Shown in pieces: positions 24,108 to 36,800 of a DNA stretch of 64,000 nt; the stretch's first letter is position 1; every line of letters starts with the position of its first letter. Made by a program: the position numbers and the translations under genes. The stretch comes from Ceratodon purpureus. Taxonomy: Eukaryota > Streptophyta > Bryopsida > Pseudoditrichales > Ditrichaceae. Below the pieces are notes generated by a model, which saw only the letters and a program-made list of their open reading frames with translations, searched no databases and was not told the DNA's origin. The stretch spans positions 25,786,752 to 25,850,751 of the forward strand of contig CM026421.1 of the NCBI GenBank assembly GCA_014871385.1, written 5' to 3'.

Positions 24108-27034
24108 ATGGTTGGAGGAGGGCAGATACAGAAAGTGGATATAGGGCTAAATCCTGAAGCGAGGAGCTGGAGCGGTCCACAGCAAGTTGGGGAGCCTTTT
24201 GGGGGAGTGTATGGTCAAGGACATCTCAAACGGCCTTTTGCACAGGGTTTTGGGGATCCGAGTAAGCTCCCCACGGATAGCGTATCAGCTGCAAGCTTAG
24301 ACATTAACTACAGAGACCATTATCCTCCGATGGAACAGCGCGATCAGCCGCAGGGTGGTGAAGGTGCTGTGGTGGAGCAGCGGGGCGTCTACGGGCCTCA
24401 ACGGGGGCGCCAGCAGGAATGGGGTCAAGAGAACCGCGCCGGGGTAGAGTCGAATTACCAAGTGGCGGCTGTTCGAGGGGAGATGAGTGCGAGTGAGGGC
24501 TCCCAGAGTGACGGCTCTGAAGAAGAGGAAGACGAGGAGGACGAAGAGGAAGAGGATGAGGAGGACATGGCCGGGAATGAAATGGACGATGGCGATGGCG
24601 ATGACGACAAGGGAGGGAAAGCAGGGGTGCCTGAACAGGTTGAAGGCATAAGCGGTGTGGGTGTAGGAGGAAGCTTGCCTCTTGCGCATCCCTCAATGGG
24701 AGGCTTAGACCACTCTGGACAAGTACGACAAGAGCATCCATTGAGGGTAGACGGAGGATTCCAACGGAACATAATGGATCGGGACCGTGCCACTTTAAAA
24801 GCTGCAATCGGAGGAACGGGAACTAGTAACTCTCCTTTTGGGATGTTTCAGTCGCCGTCGTCAACACTTCCTTTCTTGAACTCGTTCTCTTCACCGTCCA
24901 ACTTAACCCCACAAATTGGAGTTGGAGGTCACGTTGATGTAACACCTACTCAGAACGGAGGGGGGATGGCAATTATTGCATCTGGCTCTGGCGCCACGTT
25001 TTCTATCACTAGAGAGAGCGGCCTATCGCGGGATGGAACGCGGGAAGGGTTTCGGGAAACTGCGGTGGTGACGACTTTGCAAGAGGCATCTAGAGTTCCC
25101 TCGGGCTCTCTTCATGAACAACTGCAAACAACTGACGTCGACAATTATTACACCACGCTGTTGAATACGCAAGGACCTCCTAACAATGGTGTGAAGACGG
25201 GAGATTCTGCTTCGCGTCGGATGGTGGATCCACAATCAACTGCCGAAACGTCATTGCGTCGTATTCTTTCAGACCCTCTCACGTAATATGCATCGCCTTA
25301 ATTCTCCCTTGCTTTACCTCTTTCTTTTCCTCTGTTTTCCTTTTATTTATTTATTGATATTCCTTATTTTGAAAGTGTTCTATCTGATAGTTTTATGAAT
25401 TCGCTTTAGTCGTGGTTATTATATGAGCTTGAAGTTCGACGGTTATGGTTCTATTATTTCTTGCAGGGGCGCACTCATGGATGATGCCATGATTATATCA
25501 TGTGGCCATTCAGTGGGAAATGCTGGACGTAGACGAGTTATGGAAACTGTAAGAGATATCTACTCCTCCTTCCAAGTCCAATTTATGCTGTCTCGTAGCC
25601 TGTCTATGTACTGCTATGAACGTGTAAAGTATAGCTATCAGCCTTTCTGTACAATGGTGTTTTGGCTTCTAAGAACTTGTCTATTGGTTAACGTAGAGTT
25701 AGCCTAAATTTACACTCAACACTAGGAACTGGTGGCCTCCTAGAGTAATTCTGGTATTGATGTTTTTTTACAAGCAAGCATGAATCAGAGTGGAAATGTA
25801 TAACATGTTTGTGACTTCCAAGTGGGGTTTGGCGCAGTGAACATTAATTTTGTTTTAAACCGGCAGATTGGTTGCCATACAAAGGAATTTCTAAGCATGA
25901 CTTATTGAATCGTATGACAGAGTGTCTGCATCATATGTGGAGCTTCGGTACGAACAGAAGCTATGGCTCCAAATTACGGTATGATTTGGGATCCTTTTTT
26001 CCTCATTGTTCATTTTATTTCAACAATTTTTATGTATTTAATTATTTTTGAATACTTGTGTCTGTTCTTGAGTTTGTTTGGCATGGATAGTTTCAGTGCA
26101 TTGAGAGTTCTTTATGTGTTTGTGGGACATAGCTCTTCGCACGGTTGTACAAGCATTCAAACGTGAAGAAGAGATGAATGGCAATGTAAGCCTCAGGTCT
26201 GCCAAGAGGAGAAGGGAAACAGTTCAGGTATTTGAATTCCCATTTTTGTAGTTTTCCCCCCCTACACTGGTCAACGTTTGAAAAAATTTGTTTAGATGCT
26301 GCGACTTCATGCTTTCATGCGGCATATGAGCAATATGTCGTATTCGACCGCCTTATGCTTCTGTTGTTTAAAAGTTTTGTCAAACTCTTTTGAGTTCTGC
26401 AATTCCCACAGTTGATTCAGCTTTGAGAATCAGGCTTAACGATGTTCATAGCCTTATGTTCATCACTAACAGATTAGCAAAATTCAAGATAAATTACACT
26501 ATTATTGACATTTTATGTACTTCGCAGGAGAGTGTTGCGCTGCCAGAGCAGGCTGCTGCTGCTGCAGAAGCTGCAAAAGTAAAGGGAGTACAGTTCCCAT
26601 TTGTTGTCAGTGACCGAGTGATGATCAAGGTAATTAATCAACTAGGTTAACATGGCTGTTCTTCTGATCGTCCGTAAAGTCCTGACTCTCCAATTGCCTG
26701 TCTTCTCTTATTTCTAAGCAAGATTATGTATGTATACTGGTCACAGGGAAATAAGCGCACGCCAGAACGGTTCGTTGGTCGGGAGGCAGTTATTACAACC
26801 CAATGCCTTAACGGCTGGTACGGTTCAACACTCTTTATTGTCCTTTTATTTTTCTGCTGGTTGAAGTTGCTGGATTCTGTCCTCTTCCACACTAGCGTCT
26901 CAATGCTCTCTAATGTGTGTAGGTACTTGGTGCGAACAATGGACACTGGAGAGAGTGTCCGTCTCCAGTACAGGTCTCTTCAAAAAGTAGGAGGTCAGAC
27001 GCCTTCGAATGATGCTGAATACAGGCCCAGCTAG
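24108..27034 (+). CDS. PUB62/63-like U-box domain protein
   Basis: Seven coding exons, in phase throughout: 24108-25282, 25467-25548, 25921-25978, 26133-26227, 26528-26629, 26747-26817, 26923-27034, giving about 564 residues. The long first exon encodes a low-complexity region with an acidic tract (Glu/Asp run encoded at about 24517-24600) and ends RRILSDPLT. The modified U-box is spread over exons 1-4: SDPLTGALMDDAMIISCGHS, then RRVMET, VCIICGASV and PNYALRTVVQAFKREEE. Exons 5-7 encode the C-terminal module of PUB62-type proteins: KGVQFPFVVSDRVMIKGNKR, TPERFVGREAVITTQCLNGW and TGESVRLQYRSLQK. These plant proteins are predicted E3 ligases; substrates are unknown. ATG 24108 is the first in the frame after a TGA at 24084-24086; an upstream exon could extend it. 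Confidence 0.88.
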
Positions 27035-29400
27035 CGGAAGGTGGTGGGCTGGGAGAAGCATATATGGGTAAGTGGAAAATACCGCTTTCTGCAGTAAGTA
27101 CTGAGAAGCACTTTTTTTTGTTTTCTCGCTTTTCGTCTAACGTGAGGTTAAAATCCTCTCAAGAAGGCCGAAGTTTTTATAGCATGTAGTTACGCCTGCT
27201 GGGTGCAGTTGTAAACCAATCATTCGGATAACTTAATACTTGTTGCTTCGTATTTCCCCTAACTGTTTTTAGTTCCTTTTGCTATGCAACCTACTGGCCC
27301 AATCTCTTTTGTGGAAGTTTGTTAGTATCTTACTATCTGATGATTTCTGATCAACTGACGTAAGGAATATTTGTCACAGGGTCATGGGAAGGAAACGAAC
27401 CTGCAATGATAGAGTTTGCAGGCACCAACTTTGGTGCTTTATGTGTGCAGTAATTTATCCAGGAGATGGGGGACAACGAACCTGACTGAGGTAGTTTCCT
27501 CAAGATTCTTTCAACAGCGATAGTCCTTTGTCGGTCTTTCTGTATTAACGCAGCTCTTTCGGAGTCTTCACGTCTCTGGCAGCAGATTTGGGTCACCAAC
27601 CGCGACTCCCGAGATTCAAGGATTTAAACGGACTGTGTGAGGGAGCCTAGAGGTCTTTGGGAGTCTGGATGTGAATGGTGAAGATGGACTGGACATTCAT
27701 TATAGCACTTTCAGGCGCACAGTTGTGCACCATGGCATAAATCTGTTCTGGAAAGGGACTGCATAACTTGTTTTTTTGCAACCAAGAAAAAGTACAAAGA
27801 CATCAACCGTTGCTGCATAGCTTCAAGGTATGTCAAGTTATGCTCTGGCTAGGGATCCAGTGAGGGAGGGGCTACACAATCCTTGGATTGAGTTCGGTTT
27901 GGAGACTCAACCAGAAGGAACATTTTTGCCTAAGAAGTAGCACTGCATTATGGGAGTTTAGCTTCACTGTCGGCATAGCTTTCGTGCCATTGTCAAATAC
28001 TGAAAATTGTACGTGGTTCTTAAATCATTTGTAACGATGAACTGTTACTCTTTTGGTTCTTTTAGTAGTGTAAACCTTCTACTGCCGGCACTTGATCAAG
28101 GTACTCAGTGGGCAAATCAATAACCTGTTGATCATACACTTCGTAACACTTGGTTGATTTTTGTGACTAGTAGGAATATAAAAATCCTGCGCTACATTTT
28201 GTAAAGGAAGGTAGTTATACACTCAGGTCTCTTGTTTAACACCTCACAGCTATAATCGTTTTGGTAGTACTCGTCATTTCCAAAAGAAACGATGACTAGC
28301 TTGCTACCCATTGAGGACTATGGCGCAGTCATCCACAATCCTTTCTCCCTCAGTTTCTTAGTTCCTGAATTCATTATCTTCGTCTGGAAAGTAGTAATTT
28401 TCTATTTTGCCACTTGGTGAATAACCTGTCGATGAAGCGTACCACAGTATTACTTGCCTAGTGCTCAGTAAAATTGGACGACTACAACCAAACATGACCA
28501 TATGGGCTTAATAACTTCGGCTCAATTTTTTTAAGAAAAGATACAAGAACTTAATGACTCAAAGGCGATGCTCTCTGCCGCCAATGTCACTACACATTAA
28601 CTTGATTAAGACGACGCTTCATGGTACCCTGGCAGCATACATATTTTAACCACATTAAACGCAGGCAAACTATCACCAGAAAGCACTCATACTACTCTAT
28701 GTACTGCATGAGAAGTTCTCTTGAAGATCTACTTCTAAGAAATAAAAATACTACAAACAACAGCCCAATTTCGCACCTAGCAACTTTCTCGCTCCGAAAT
28801 ACACCCAACATTAATTATCCACGCCCAGCCTCATCATTATGCAGACGCCAAACCACGGTCGTGCAATACAAACGATAGCTCTAGCCACTAGGCCCATGCA
28901 CCAAAGTAGATGAAAACTAGGATATTAATTTAGTACCCCCAGAGTCCAAGCTACTCTGAAGGCAAACGCAAGCTACAGCAGACAACCCAAGTGTCCAATC
29001 CAAAGGAAAACAGAGTACGCACTTCTGCCCCGGTCACCCCTGACAGCGAAAACAGCCCCACAAAAACGCCGTCGATTCCGAGAGTTCAGGAAGAGTCGCG
29101 ACCTGGAGATAACCGGTCAGACCCGGTAAGGCCCGGTAAGGCCCGGCGAACTTCGTGGCGTACACGGCGAGGACAGACCGGGGGGCGGTCCGAGGAGTAC
29201 GGTGGCATTGTGCACCCCGTCCGGAGGTCGGTCGGGTGGAGGAACCCTAGCCAGGGAGAGGGGACAGAAGGGAGTCGGTTCTGTTGGTTTTCCATCACCA
29301 ACTTGGGGGCTGCCTTGCAGGAAGGAGCTCATTTGCTTTGATCTTCATTCAACACACCCCAAGGTCCCCATCAACCCAGGCTCCGCCATCGCCGAATGCC
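27035..29400. other. 3' UTR of PUB62-like gene and intergenic DNA
   Basis: The 3' UTR probably continues past a GTAAGT-like donor at about 27067, so a 3'-UTR intron is possible. From about 27.6 to 28.9 kb I see no gene. From about 29.0 kb the sequence is GC-rich (with CCCGGTAAGG direct repeats at about 29124-29145) and forms the eIF4G promoter. The plus frame 28991-29341 and its antisense partners are compositional and lack any recognised domain. Confidence 0.5.
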
Positions 29401-29493
29401 GACGCTCGCGGCCTCGTGAATTCGCGGCGCTTCTCCTCTTCCCCCCCCTCCACTGCTGTCCTGCTCTTCTCCCCCCTCTCTACCTCTCTCCGC

Positions 29494-29518
29494 TTCTCTC
29501 TCTCTCTCTCTTCTCTCT
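29494..29518 (+). promoter_or_regulatory. TC-rich tract near the likely eIF4G transcription start
   Basis: A CTCTCTCT run inside a wider pyrimidine-rich region (about 29430-29520), 390 bp upstream of the start codon. Pyrimidine patches of this kind are common at plant TATA-less promoters. Assignment as a core-promoter element is inference. Confidence 0.45.
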
Positions 29519-29549
29519 GCTGCGGGAAAACGTTGCACAGAGGTGATCG

Positions 29550-29558
29550 TTAGGGTTT
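29550..29558 (+). promoter_or_regulatory. Telo-box in the eIF4G leader
   Basis: TTAGGGTTT immediately downstream of the pyrimidine patch. This position is typical of telo-boxes in plant translation-machinery genes. Confidence 0.5.
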
Positions 29559-29910
29559 GGTGGGGTGGCTTGGGAGTTTCTGCGGATTCGCTGCACCGGT
29601 GTGTGTTGCGCGATTGGATGCGTTTGTAGCGCGCGCAGGAACGAAGGAATAACGGTAGGGTGGGGGTTGTATTGGTCGGACAATTTTGACAGTTGAGGTG
29701 GTGGTAGTGGCGGAAGGTAGGGATTAGGCGAGGGTTTGACAGGAGTCGCGCGGGGCGTGTTCCGGAGAAATGCGTGGGAGAGAATTGGCGTAGGAGAGGG
29801 GCCACTGGAGGTGGTTTGGTTTTGGTTGCGACGGGGGGCGGGTAGGTGGCAGTAGGCGGATCGGCAGATCCTCACAAAGAAGCGCAAGGGAGGGACGCAA
29901 GCTCTCATAT

Positions 29911-32900
29911 ATGTCCCATTACCAAGGCAAGGGAGACCGGAGCGAGGCACAGCTGAAAAAGGCTGGGAGGGCGGGCGGTGGTGCTGCGCATTCGCGAGGC
30001 GGGGGCGGTCAGTCGATTCCTGTGAAGGGCGGAGGGCCCGGGCCCTTCAACAGCGCCCCTACTGGTGCGGGGCCGCCCCAGCCATCTCCGTCTGTTGCGT
30101 CCGCAGCGCGCCCGACTGCCGTGGCCGCTTCTACCAACCGCGGGTAAGCTTCGCATGCACTTGATTGTTGTGTTGTCGGGTTTTGTGGTCGCTTTTTGGT
30201 CCGAGTGGTTGCGGTGGTCTGCGATCGGGGGGAATTGTGGACGACTGCAATCCTCGATTGGGAGCCCTGGTCGCATGCTTCTGCAAGCAATCCTGGTTTC
30301 TTCGAGATTGTTAGGGTTCCGTCGCTGGAGACGGTGGTGTGCAAGTGGTCGGGGATCGTACGGCGTGTGAGGTCCGGGGTTTTCCCTCGGCCCACCCTCT
30401 CCGAATGCTGTTCGTCAGGGATGGTAGGGTTTCAGAGTATTCACGGGCGACCGAGATGGTGGAACATTATTTTTGCACCAGGGAGAGGGGAAAGTAAAAC
30501 TGTAGTGGTGGACGGATTCATGAGTGTCGAGTGAGGCTGTGCGCAGCGGTGAGGATGACCATGGGTAGATTTTGATCGGAAGGCGCCGCGTGAGGTCCTG
30601 CGATGGTAATCGTTCAGAGACGGACAGCGTCGCGGCTGGTGTGGATAGGCGACTATTGGACTCGTGACGTGTGCCATGTGCCCACGACATGGCGCGGTCG
30701 ATTTGGCCACTTCCAGGTCACCGTAGTTCCGGATAGGTGCACTGCCGATTCGGAGGCACGGCCATGGGTGCAGAGTATCGGTGAGGCGGTAAGATGAGTG
30801 TTGGATTGAGCAGCAGGGGCGTCCCGCAATTTGGTTTGGGGAGCTCATGGTCTGCTCTTGGCTTGGACGCCTCTGCCTCGGTGCTGTGTGTTTCCAGCGT
30901 CGAGTTGGTAGGCAGTCTCCCGGTGGTCGGTCAGTAGTGTTGACGCTGGAAATCGCGGGGATGGTGACTGAAAGGCGAGTGAGCAGGAGAGCGTTAGGTG
31001 GTTTGCCAGGCGCCCCGAAGTGCTACTACCAGATTGACTGTAGACCCTGTTTGAGCACGTCGAAGGCCGATGATTTCGTCGGCCTGTTTTCTGGGCCCGG
31101 TTTGCGTGGTGCATGCTGGAGGGCGTTGTAAAGGACGAGGGGCGCATACGATGTGCGAACGGGAGCCATCCCAGGCATTGTGGTCTTCGAGGGACGGGCG
31201 AGGTAGAGTAGCCAGCAGCTGAGAATGGCGAGTTAGTGGAACGACGCCCGAGTGCGACACCTTCGTTTTTTGAACGCTGGGACGGTTTGGGGTCAGCATT
31301 CCCTCGTTCCCCTCCGCTCGGATGAGTGGGCCTTCCGTCCTCTCTGTATGTTCGAAGGGGGTACTGATGTGTTGCGTCGCTTGTATTTGGCAGTGGAAAG
31401 CGTGCAAATGGGCCTTCTGCGTCTGGAAGAGGCGCTCCAGGTGCAGGGCCTCCGGAGCAAGGCGCCAACAGCAAAGTGCAGCAGCCGGTTCTACCTCAGC
31501 ACCACAACAGTCAGCAGCAGCAAGGTGAGCACTCTCATTCGCATGAGCTGGCTGGCGTGCGCTCGCGCTGTGGCTCGGGTGGCCTGGTTGGGTTTGTGCA
31601 AGGTTTTGGTAGCATGCGTCTGTGGGTGTCATGTTTAATTGTCAGTCGTCCGTACGGCGATGAGTCACAGGAATGGCCCTGGACTTTGATGGGAGGTTCC
31701 GGTGGCATTATGGCAACTGACATTGGTTTGACTCGTAGCAACAGTGGTGCGGCAAGGTGTGGGGTCTGCGGACGCGAATCAGCACTCACAGATGGGAGTC
31801 CCGCAGCAGAGTACAGATTTGAAGGGCGCAATGCCTGGTAGGACATCCGGAAACGCAGGACCCGGAGCTCCGGCTGTTGCTAAGCAACTTCCGACCAGTA
31901 AACCCCCTGCTCCCCCGTCTAGCCTAGCCACCGGTTCTGAAGCCGAGGCACCCTCTGGTAAGCGATCACCTTCGGTTCCTCGTAGGCCTGGCTTGGGCAA
32001 TAGTGCTCCGTCTTGTTTGCTGACGTGGGCATTGGCGTATGTGATCCCATGGTTATGTGTCGGACGAGCTTCGCTTCGCGTTGTCTCCCTCCAATTGTAT
32101 TTCGCTGGGTCTGTTTGAGAGAGGTGGCGCGCATATGGAATTTGTCTGGTGGGCTGCGGCATGGCGATGGGAGCAGGACGTATGGGCTATACTTGGAGGG
32201 GTGATTATACCATTCTAAGTGTGTTTTGTCGGGGGTTTCTTCCGTGCAGGTGCAGCACCTCCAGTTTCGCAGGCATCGCAAAATCCTTTTTCCTTCCAGT
32301 TTGGGAGCTTTGAGCCGAGTTTTGGCGGCGGTTCAACGAGCGGAAAACCGTCTCCAACTCCAGTAAGCACAACTTGCCTGGGTTTTAGAGCCATGGGTTT
32401 TGAGTGAGAGGTGGCGGAGGGGCGGTGAAGATGAGTGGTTTGTTGCACGTGAGATTGGGTGTGTTTTGGCGTAGTACATGTGGCGTAGGCGATTATGGAA
32501 GTGGTGACGAGCGGTGCGTAGGTAGGTGATTTTTTGTGAATCGGTCTGCGTGCGCGGGTGCTGACCTGGCACTGGTGTTGGTGTTTGTGTGCAAAGTATC
32601 CATTGCGTACCAATTCTGCTCCACCAAATCTCGATGAGCAAAAACGCGAACAGGTTGGTGCATAGTGTGGCTTTCTTTGGTTGTCATCGTGGTCCGGGCG
32701 TGGCTGGTGGGAAGCATCGGAGAGTAGAGCGTGTTTACTTGGACGTAGCAGAGGCTTGCGTGGTGTGGTTGCGCATGTTGAAATTGAGTTGTGATGATAT
32801 TGGTGATGTTGTGAGCCCAGGCACGTTTCGAGCGGCCATTGCCAAGAATACCGGTGTCGGCTTCTGGGCAGCAACAGAGTGCACAGGTAGGTTGGGCGCC

Positions 32901-33854
32901 TCTGTATGGATAGAGTTTGTGAGTGACACAGAGATGGGTTCCGCTCGCAGCGGTCAGCACGGAGGAATGTAGCAGTTTACGTGTGTTGGATGCATGCGCA
33001 TTGGATGTTTTTTTTTTTGGATGTTCCGCGACAGAGCTGTCGTCTTTGTCGTCGAGCCGTAGAGAATTCGGGACTGGTGCTGACGAGAAACGAATCTGGA
33101 GGGTGATGTCGCATTGGCAGCACGACGATTATTTTGTTTGTTCCTGTTACCATGGGGAGCTGTTGGGTGGTTCGGGGCCAGGATGTGTTGTGCGGTCTTT
33201 CTGGAATCAACTCGTGTCGGTTGTGATGGTGTGGCAGGCGGTTATGAGAAATGTGGGCGGTGCAACGGAGCAACAAGGTGCACCGGCGATGGTGCAACAT
33301 TTGCCAGCTAGCATGGGTTCTCAACAAGGGCTAATATCGATGGCAACGACGGCTGCGGCTGCTCCTCAGCCATTGGGTCAAACACCTCAGTATCCCCAAC
33401 ATCCGCAAGCCATGCAAGCCCCGCACATGCTCCAGGTACTGTTGCAAACCCCTTCCGCGGTGCCATGCAGGTGAATGTGAGCCACCCTGATGAGGAGGGA
33501 GGGCGGTAGACGAGAGAACGAGGCGTGATGTTAGGTTATGCTGGGTGTGTGTAGACGCGTTCCGTTGTTGATAGCCTGTGGAGCAAGCCGCTGCGTCTGG
33601 ATGGTCGGTGGCTGCGGCCCACCAGCAGGCAGGGGATGCTAGGAAGAGTCGAGTTTTGAGGGGGTGTGTCCGCGCTGTTGGGTGGAGTCACGTTGGTAAC
33701 ACTTTGATTGACGTGGTAACACTTTGATTGACGTGCTGGTGCGCAGATCGCCCAACACATGCAGCAGCAGCAGCATCAGCAGCAAGCTCTGGCGCATCAG
33801 CAGCATCAGCATCAGCACCAGCATCAACACCAGCAGCATCAGCACCAGCACCAT

Positions 33855-33888
<34 letters not shown>

Positions 33889-36800
33889 TGCAACAACAGC
33901 AGCAGCAGCAGGCGATGCCACAGCAGCAGGGGATGGTGCAAGGGAGCTTGAACCAAGGCCTGAAGTATCCACCATCTATGATGCCGGCCCCTCATCACAA
34001 TCCTCAAATGATAGGTACTCCCATCGGTAGCCAGTTGGCTAACCCATTATCTGCACAACCGATGCCTCCAATGGCACATCAGCTAGGACCAAATATGGGT
34101 GGTGTGGGCGGGCAGATCCCCGGGGGCATGTCAGTACCATATGGGCCTCCTCCCACAAGTCCATTCATGACACAGAAGCCAAAGAGCAGGGCGATCAAAA
34201 TCGTGGATCCAAACACCCACGAGGAACTGAAACTGGACTCAGTAAAGAAGGAGAGCGCAGACATTGCGCCTCCCTCTGGTCTTGGGAGTGCAGTGAGGGG
34301 TCCTCCTAGCAATGGTCTGATTCAACAGAGGGCCCCCGTAGGATACAACCCGTCACACCATATGGGTCCTTCCAATATGTATTATTATCCGGTCTACCAG
34401 CCAGGCATTCCGAAGGCAGGTGGCTTTTCGGGGGCTCCTCTTTCTAGTTCGCCGCCCGTAAGGTACGGTCAATATAATCCTGGGCACTCTGGACAGGGTG
34501 TGGGTTTCGGGCACTCGGGAGCCGCTCCGGTGCCGCCCGGTCCAAAAGCTGCCCCTCTAGTGGGGGCCGTGCCTCCGCTGGGGTCTGCGAACCCAGGCCC
34601 GAGTCCAGGTGAGATGTTGAGCACGCCGCCTGTGGCGCCGCTCATCCCAGTTATGGTGGGGCCGCCTCCTGTGGTGACAGTCCCAGGCATTCCTGCTGTG
34701 ATTGGGAATCCCAGAGGGATCGCACCTCCCGTGGGGATGAACACTCCGGTCATCTCCAACGGGAGGCCGCCCAGCCTGACCGTGCCCCCTGTGTCGCCTC
34801 CGGCGGCCGCGCCCCTGACTCCGAGCTCGGTGCTCCCTTCGCCGAATGCATCGATTGCATTCAAGTTCGGGGATGTGGAAGCATCGGGTTCCACCCCGGT
34901 TGCAACGAGCGAAGCAGGTAGCGAAGGCTCATCGAACGGTGCAAATGGACATGCATCGACAGGGGTAGAATCTGTTAGTGCGAGTGTTGGTCCGCAATAT
35001 GTTGGTGTAGTAGGCTCTCCCGGGGCCTCAGGTCCTGTGATGAATCGGCCGAGTGTTACTGTTATTCCTCCTAAGCAGGTCACAGGCTCTTCGAATGCAA
35101 GTGGTGTCAGTCCGAAAATGATGACTCCTCCTGGCACAGGCGGTGCAGGAACTTTTGGAGAGAAGGTAAAAGTAGAAGGTGCAAAGGCAGGCGGAAATTC
35201 GAGGAAGAACAGCAAGAAGGACAGGCAACGGCAGCAGCAGCAGCAGCAGCATGCACCTCATCCAGCGAATCTGCAAGTGTCGGAGGGCGAGAGGAGTTCT
35301 GACCAGCTTGTTTCACCAGCTGGTTCAGGTGGTTCCGGGGGCCTGAAGTCGGGCTTGCAGAGGACTCATTCTGGAGCGCACGGCAGTACGGCAGTGTACG
35401 CGCCCGTGAAAAGCTCGGGAAGTAAGGCGGAAGAGTCCAAGTCGGCCGGTATGAAAGCTGGTAGCAAGGTCCCTCATCAAGGTACGGATGGGTGCAGTGA
35501 GGGCAGTGGCCGAATTTGGAGTTGAGTGCATCTGCTGGTTGGATAGGCACGTGGTCGCTTGGAGAGTGTGCTATGAAAATGGGAGTCTCATCGTGATTTT
35601 GTTTCGAGTGCAGTTTAGTGTGTCCGTTCCGGGCGGTTGCAGTGAAGTCCGGGCATGGACTGTGTGTGATGGTGTTGTGAGTTGGTCGGGTGTTGACTTG
35701 GTGGTGATTGTGTTTTCCATCAGGGTCAGAGAGCGCGGATTCTCAAGGGACTGGAGGGATTGTCGCAGTGAAAGGTGAGAGTGAGCCCGCCGCTGCGCAG
35801 AATGTTGCTGGAGAGGACAAGGAAGGCGCGCGTGCGGCGCCCGAAAGCTCTCCCAAAACAGATACGGCTGTCTTGATTTCAGATGGTTCCACGGCATCCA
35901 GCGGTCTGTCTTCGATGCTTGTGAATGACGAACCTGAGGGCCCCGAGGCGGTGGAGTCGAGGGCTGCGGGAGATGTGAAAGATGTGAAAGCTCCTGGAAG
36001 CTCCGGTGCAGCCATCTCAAGTCCTGATGAGGAGGCGGAGAAACACGTGGCAGAGAATGTGGAAGCAGAGGCCGGTAGTGCCCCATCTGAGGCGATAGCT
36101 TCCCCGACGATGGGTGCAGCGCCAGTCGAGGAGGAGGATGCCGTGAAAGAAGCAGCACCTGTTGTGGGCGACGTGCAGGAGAAGGATGCTGAGGTTGTCG
36201 AGCAGGGTAGTCTGGAATTGCCGGCGGCTGATGGTGGAGCAGCCGTGGAGGTCGCCGAGGAATCGCGCTCTGATGCGGCACTGGCCGAGCAAGAGTTGTC
36301 GGCGGTAGACGACATCCCGACGGTAGCAGAGTCACATGCATTGTCGACCGAATCACCGGAGGGGCACACTGCAGGCGCTGATGGAGAGGGAATCGTAGGG
36401 AGCGAAGCGGTGGCAGTCGAGGACTCAGGCGTTCCGGCAGCCGATGCGCAATCTGAGGGGAAGAGTGACGAAGCGAGCAAACAGGTTGTCCAGAGCGACG
36501 ATGTACCCGAAGTGATCCCCGGAAGTCCTTCACATCCAGATGGTGTGGCTGACGAGAAGGTGGAGTCTTCGGAACAGGAGTCTGCTGTTGAATTGGACAG
36601 CGCCGAGGAAGTCCCGCAGGCCAGTGAAGTCGGTGGCGTGGAGACAAGTGTGCAGTCGGAGGCTGCACCGGAGGATCTGGTGGGGTCCACCAGCGATGAG
36701 GTGCGGAGCAAGGATGTGTCGGGGGCGGCGGAGGGCACCGAGGGTTCAAATGAAGGCGATGGTGTGAATGTGAGACCGTTGGAACATGCCGAATCCACAG

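Noticed and set aside
30844..31632. Overlapping frames on both strands in the first eIF4G intron (up to 212 residues)
   Set aside because: GC-rich intron without domain similarity. The exon 1 to exon 2 junction is in phase and matches the plant eIF4G N-terminus.
33690..33733. Two-copy repeat considered as a CRISPR-like or regulatory array
   Set aside because: Only two tandem copies in a plant intron; simple duplication.
34469..35215. Minus-strand Gly/Pro/Thr-rich open frame of 248 residues
   Set aside because: Shadow of the Pro/Gly-rich eIF4G exon 7; no domain.
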